The translations under genes and the position numbers were made by a program. A DNA stretch of 6,897 nt from assembly GCA_905195005.1 (NCBI GenBank), contig CAJJUC010000126.1:1-6897 (forward strand), written 5' to 3'. Numbering within the stretch: position 1 is the stretch's first letter; the number at the start of each line of letters is the position of its first letter. The notes under the pieces are model-generated. The model saw only the letters and a list, made by a program, of their open reading frames with translations. It searched no databases and was not told where the DNA came from. Source of the DNA: an uncultured Eubacteriales bacterium. Lineage in GTDB: Bacteria; Bacillota; Clostridia; UMGS1883. Below are positions 5,645 through 6,897 of the stretch, one piece after another.

Positions 5645-6897
5645 TAATTTTCCGCCCTTTCAGCCGCTCCCTTTTTAAGGAGATATTTTATCGTTCCCGT
5701 TAAGTACAGCGCCGCGAGATAAGCCGCTCCGCAGCAAAGCAACGGAATTACGAATGTGATTCTGCCGCCCGTAAGTCGGGGTGCAAATATTTTGAACAAT
5801 GCAAATACCGCCGCTGCCGCCGCTCCGCCCAAGGTTATCCGAAGCAAGGTGGAAAGCAGGCTTCGGTCGGCATAGCTTCCCGTGACCTTTTTCATTGTCA
5901 GCGCAACGTTCACGGCGTAAAGCGTCAGCAAAACGGTTGTTGCCGCACTGACTGCCACCGCGCCGCCGTGACGGACTGCAAACATGTTTACAAGCGGTTT
6001 AAGCCCTATCACCGCAAGCGTTCCCGTAACCGTGCAGGCATATCTTGAATCGAGATACAAAATCTTGTTGAAAAGCTCTTGGCAGACATAGCCGAGCGCT
6101 CCGAGCGTGTATATTGCAAACAGCAGCGCCGTTATACGGGTGTGCTGCGGAGTAAATTCGCCGTGCTCGTACACAAGTCTTATAATGCTTTCGCCGAAGC
6201 ATATAACCGTGAGAATAAACGGCAGGAATATGGCAAACATAATCGATATGATATATTGCAGAAGTCCGCGCAGATAATCAATATTGCCCTCCTCGTAATT
6301 TTTGCTGATGGCGGGGAAGACAACATTGCTCATAGCAACAACGAACACGCTTGAAATCGTTATGAACAGGTTCGAGGCGTAATTAATCGTCGTAACCGCG
6401 CCGTTTTCCGCGCTCACGAACGCCTTATCGATTAAAAAGCAAACCTGAAACATCATGTTTGATATGAAAATGTAAAGCGCCTCGGAATTTCCGCCCTTTG
6501 AGCGGAACTCGTCCGTTACCGCGCCGAAAAGCCTGTAGCCCTTTTTGTAAAACGACGGCAGCTGAATTGCAATGTGCAGAAACCAGCCGATTGTTGTGAC
6601 AATGCCGACCGTGATTATATCAATATTCTTTACAAAAAGCGACGCTATTATTATAACGTTGAACGGCAGGCTCATTATCGATGTGATAAAGAACACGCGC
6701 TTATTTTGCAGAACGCCCGAAATTATGTAGGCGATAATTATGTGATTGAAAATAAGTTTCTGTATAAATATTGTAATTTTTAAATATGAAATTAAACTTT
6801 TGGGGTTAATTTTAATATATAAATTATAATATTTAACCTGTTTAGCTAACCGTGTATAGGTATCGGCATCACTTTTTATTTCTATTCCATATATATT
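5644..6897 (-). CDS. murJ: MurJ/MVF-family lipid II flippase lacking its normal N-terminal part; frame open to the window edge
   Basis: MurJ flips lipid II across the cytoplasmic membrane for peptidoglycan synthesis. Similarity begins near 6740 with ISGVLQNKR, which matches the family pattern SGILQSHKRF, and continues to the stop. Numbering from the GTG at 6694-6696, family-typical blocks are INYASNLFITISSVFVVA (104-121), SNVVFPAISKNYEEGN (123-138), IIRLVYEHGEFTPQHTRITA (171-190) and ELFNKILYLDSRYA (207-220). About nine to ten hydrophobic segments are present. Normal MurJ has about 500 residues. The first 130-145, including the early helices with arginines that are essential in E. coli MurJ, are absent: upstream of about 6740 the same frame stays open to 6897 but no longer looks like MurJ. 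There is no ATG in the visible frame. The GTG at 6696 lies inside conserved sequence and is not the ancestral start. The gene is probably broken or a fusion, or the contig is chimeric. It is coupled to DUF5693 by TAATG. Confidence 0.85.
   Translation of the reverse strand, partial: NIYGIEIKSDADTYTRLAKQVKYYNLYIKINPKSLISYLKITIFIQKLIFNHIIIAYIISGVLQNKRVFFITSIMSLPFNVIIIASLFVKNIDIITVGIVTTIGWFLHIAIQLPSFYKKGYRLFGAVTDEFRSKGGNSEALYIFISNMMFQVCFLIDKAFVSAENGAVTTINYASNLFITISSVFVVAMSNVVFPAISKNYEEGNIDYLRGLLQYIISIMFAIFLPFILTVICFGESIIRLVYEHGEFTPQHTRITALLFAIYTLGALGYVCQELFNKILYLDSRYACTVTGTLAVIGLKPLVNMFAVRHGGAVAVSAATTVLLTLYAVNVALTMKKVTGSYADRSLLSTLLRITLGGAAAAAVFALFKIFAPRLTGGRITFVIPLLCCGAAYLAALYLTGTIKYLLKKGAAERAEN
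6721..6897. other. AT-rich segment marking a composition break and probable junction
   Basis: By hand count, 38 of 177 bases are G or C (about 21%), compared with 29 of 60 (48%) in 6661-6720. The change is abrupt and coincides with the place where MurJ similarity fades. The other two minus-strand frames carry many stops here, so the missing MurJ N-terminus is not hidden in a shifted frame. The stretch from about 6745 to 6822 matches nothing I recognise. Confidence 0.75.
6823..6897 (-). pseudogene. Fragment resembling the sce7726-type PD-(D/E)XK nuclease-like core
   Basis: The outermost 25 codons of the minus-strand frame read NIYGIEIKSDADTYTRLAKQ and then VKYYN. The hydrophobic strand followed by E-I-K-S-D and then a helix with RLAKQV and paired Tyr residues is the pattern I know from sce7726 family proteins, in which E-x-K forms half of a PD-(D/E)XK-like active site. 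After YYN one would expect a strand such as YFD..YIVVG; instead the frame reads LYIKINPKSL, which fits neither this family nor MurJ. So only a middle segment of such a gene is visible, and its upstream part would lie beyond the window. The assignment rests on a short stretch recalled from memory and needs a profile search. Confidence 0.55.

Noticed and set aside
5644..6696. Taking the GTG at 6694-6696 as the genuine MurJ start
   Set aside because: Family similarity (SGVLQNKR) continues upstream of this codon, and a normal MurJ needs about 130-145 further residues, so the codon is internal.
6804..6838. Inverted repeat GGTTAA / TTAACC as a terminator or attachment site
   Set aside because: The arms are only 6 bases with an AT-rich, poorly pairing 23-base loop, and no T-run is placed as in a terminator. 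Such a match is expected by chance in DNA of this composition.

Overview
The window is about 6.9 kb of densely packed DNA in which every credible gene lies on the minus strand, so transcription runs from the right edge to the left edge. The composition, the strong GGAGG-type ribosome binding sites and the holB-ricT pair point to a Bacillota bacterium, most likely a clostridial, possibly uncultured gut-type lineage. The lineage is inferred from gene content only.

In transcription order the genes are: a MurJ/MVF-family lipid flippase lacking its normal N-terminal part (5644 up to the right edge); a large membrane protein of the DUF5693 type (3599-5644); holB, DNA polymerase III delta' (2552-3574); ricT (yaaT), the PSP1-domain protein (1696-2574); a D-2-hydroxyacid dehydrogenase of the glycerate dehydrogenase type (741-1694); and a secreted metallo-beta-lactamase-fold hydrolase with two copper-amine-oxidase-N-like repeats, cut by the left edge (1-751). 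Neighbours overlap by 1, 23 and 11 bases or are separated by 1 or 24 bases. I see no internal promoter or terminator, so they could form one polycistronic unit. It mixes cell envelope functions (MurJ, DUF5693, the secreted hydrolase) with replication (HolB) and RNA processing/development (RicT).

The least ordinary part is the right edge. From about 6721 to 6897 the G+C content falls to about 21% (38 of 177 by hand count), against 48% in the 60 bases just before. The MurJ reading frame stays open through this AT-rich stretch, but the encoded residues stop resembling MurJ. The outermost 25 codons (6823-6897) instead look like the core of an sce7726-type PD-(D/E)XK nuclease-like protein, with an EIKSD motif. 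This is either a real recombination or insertion breakpoint that truncated murJ and fused it in frame to a foreign gene remnant, or a chimeric assembly junction. The rest is a conventional housekeeping and envelope gene cluster. I did not find a convincing new multi-gene system; the DUF5693-MurJ pair is the best functional unknown.
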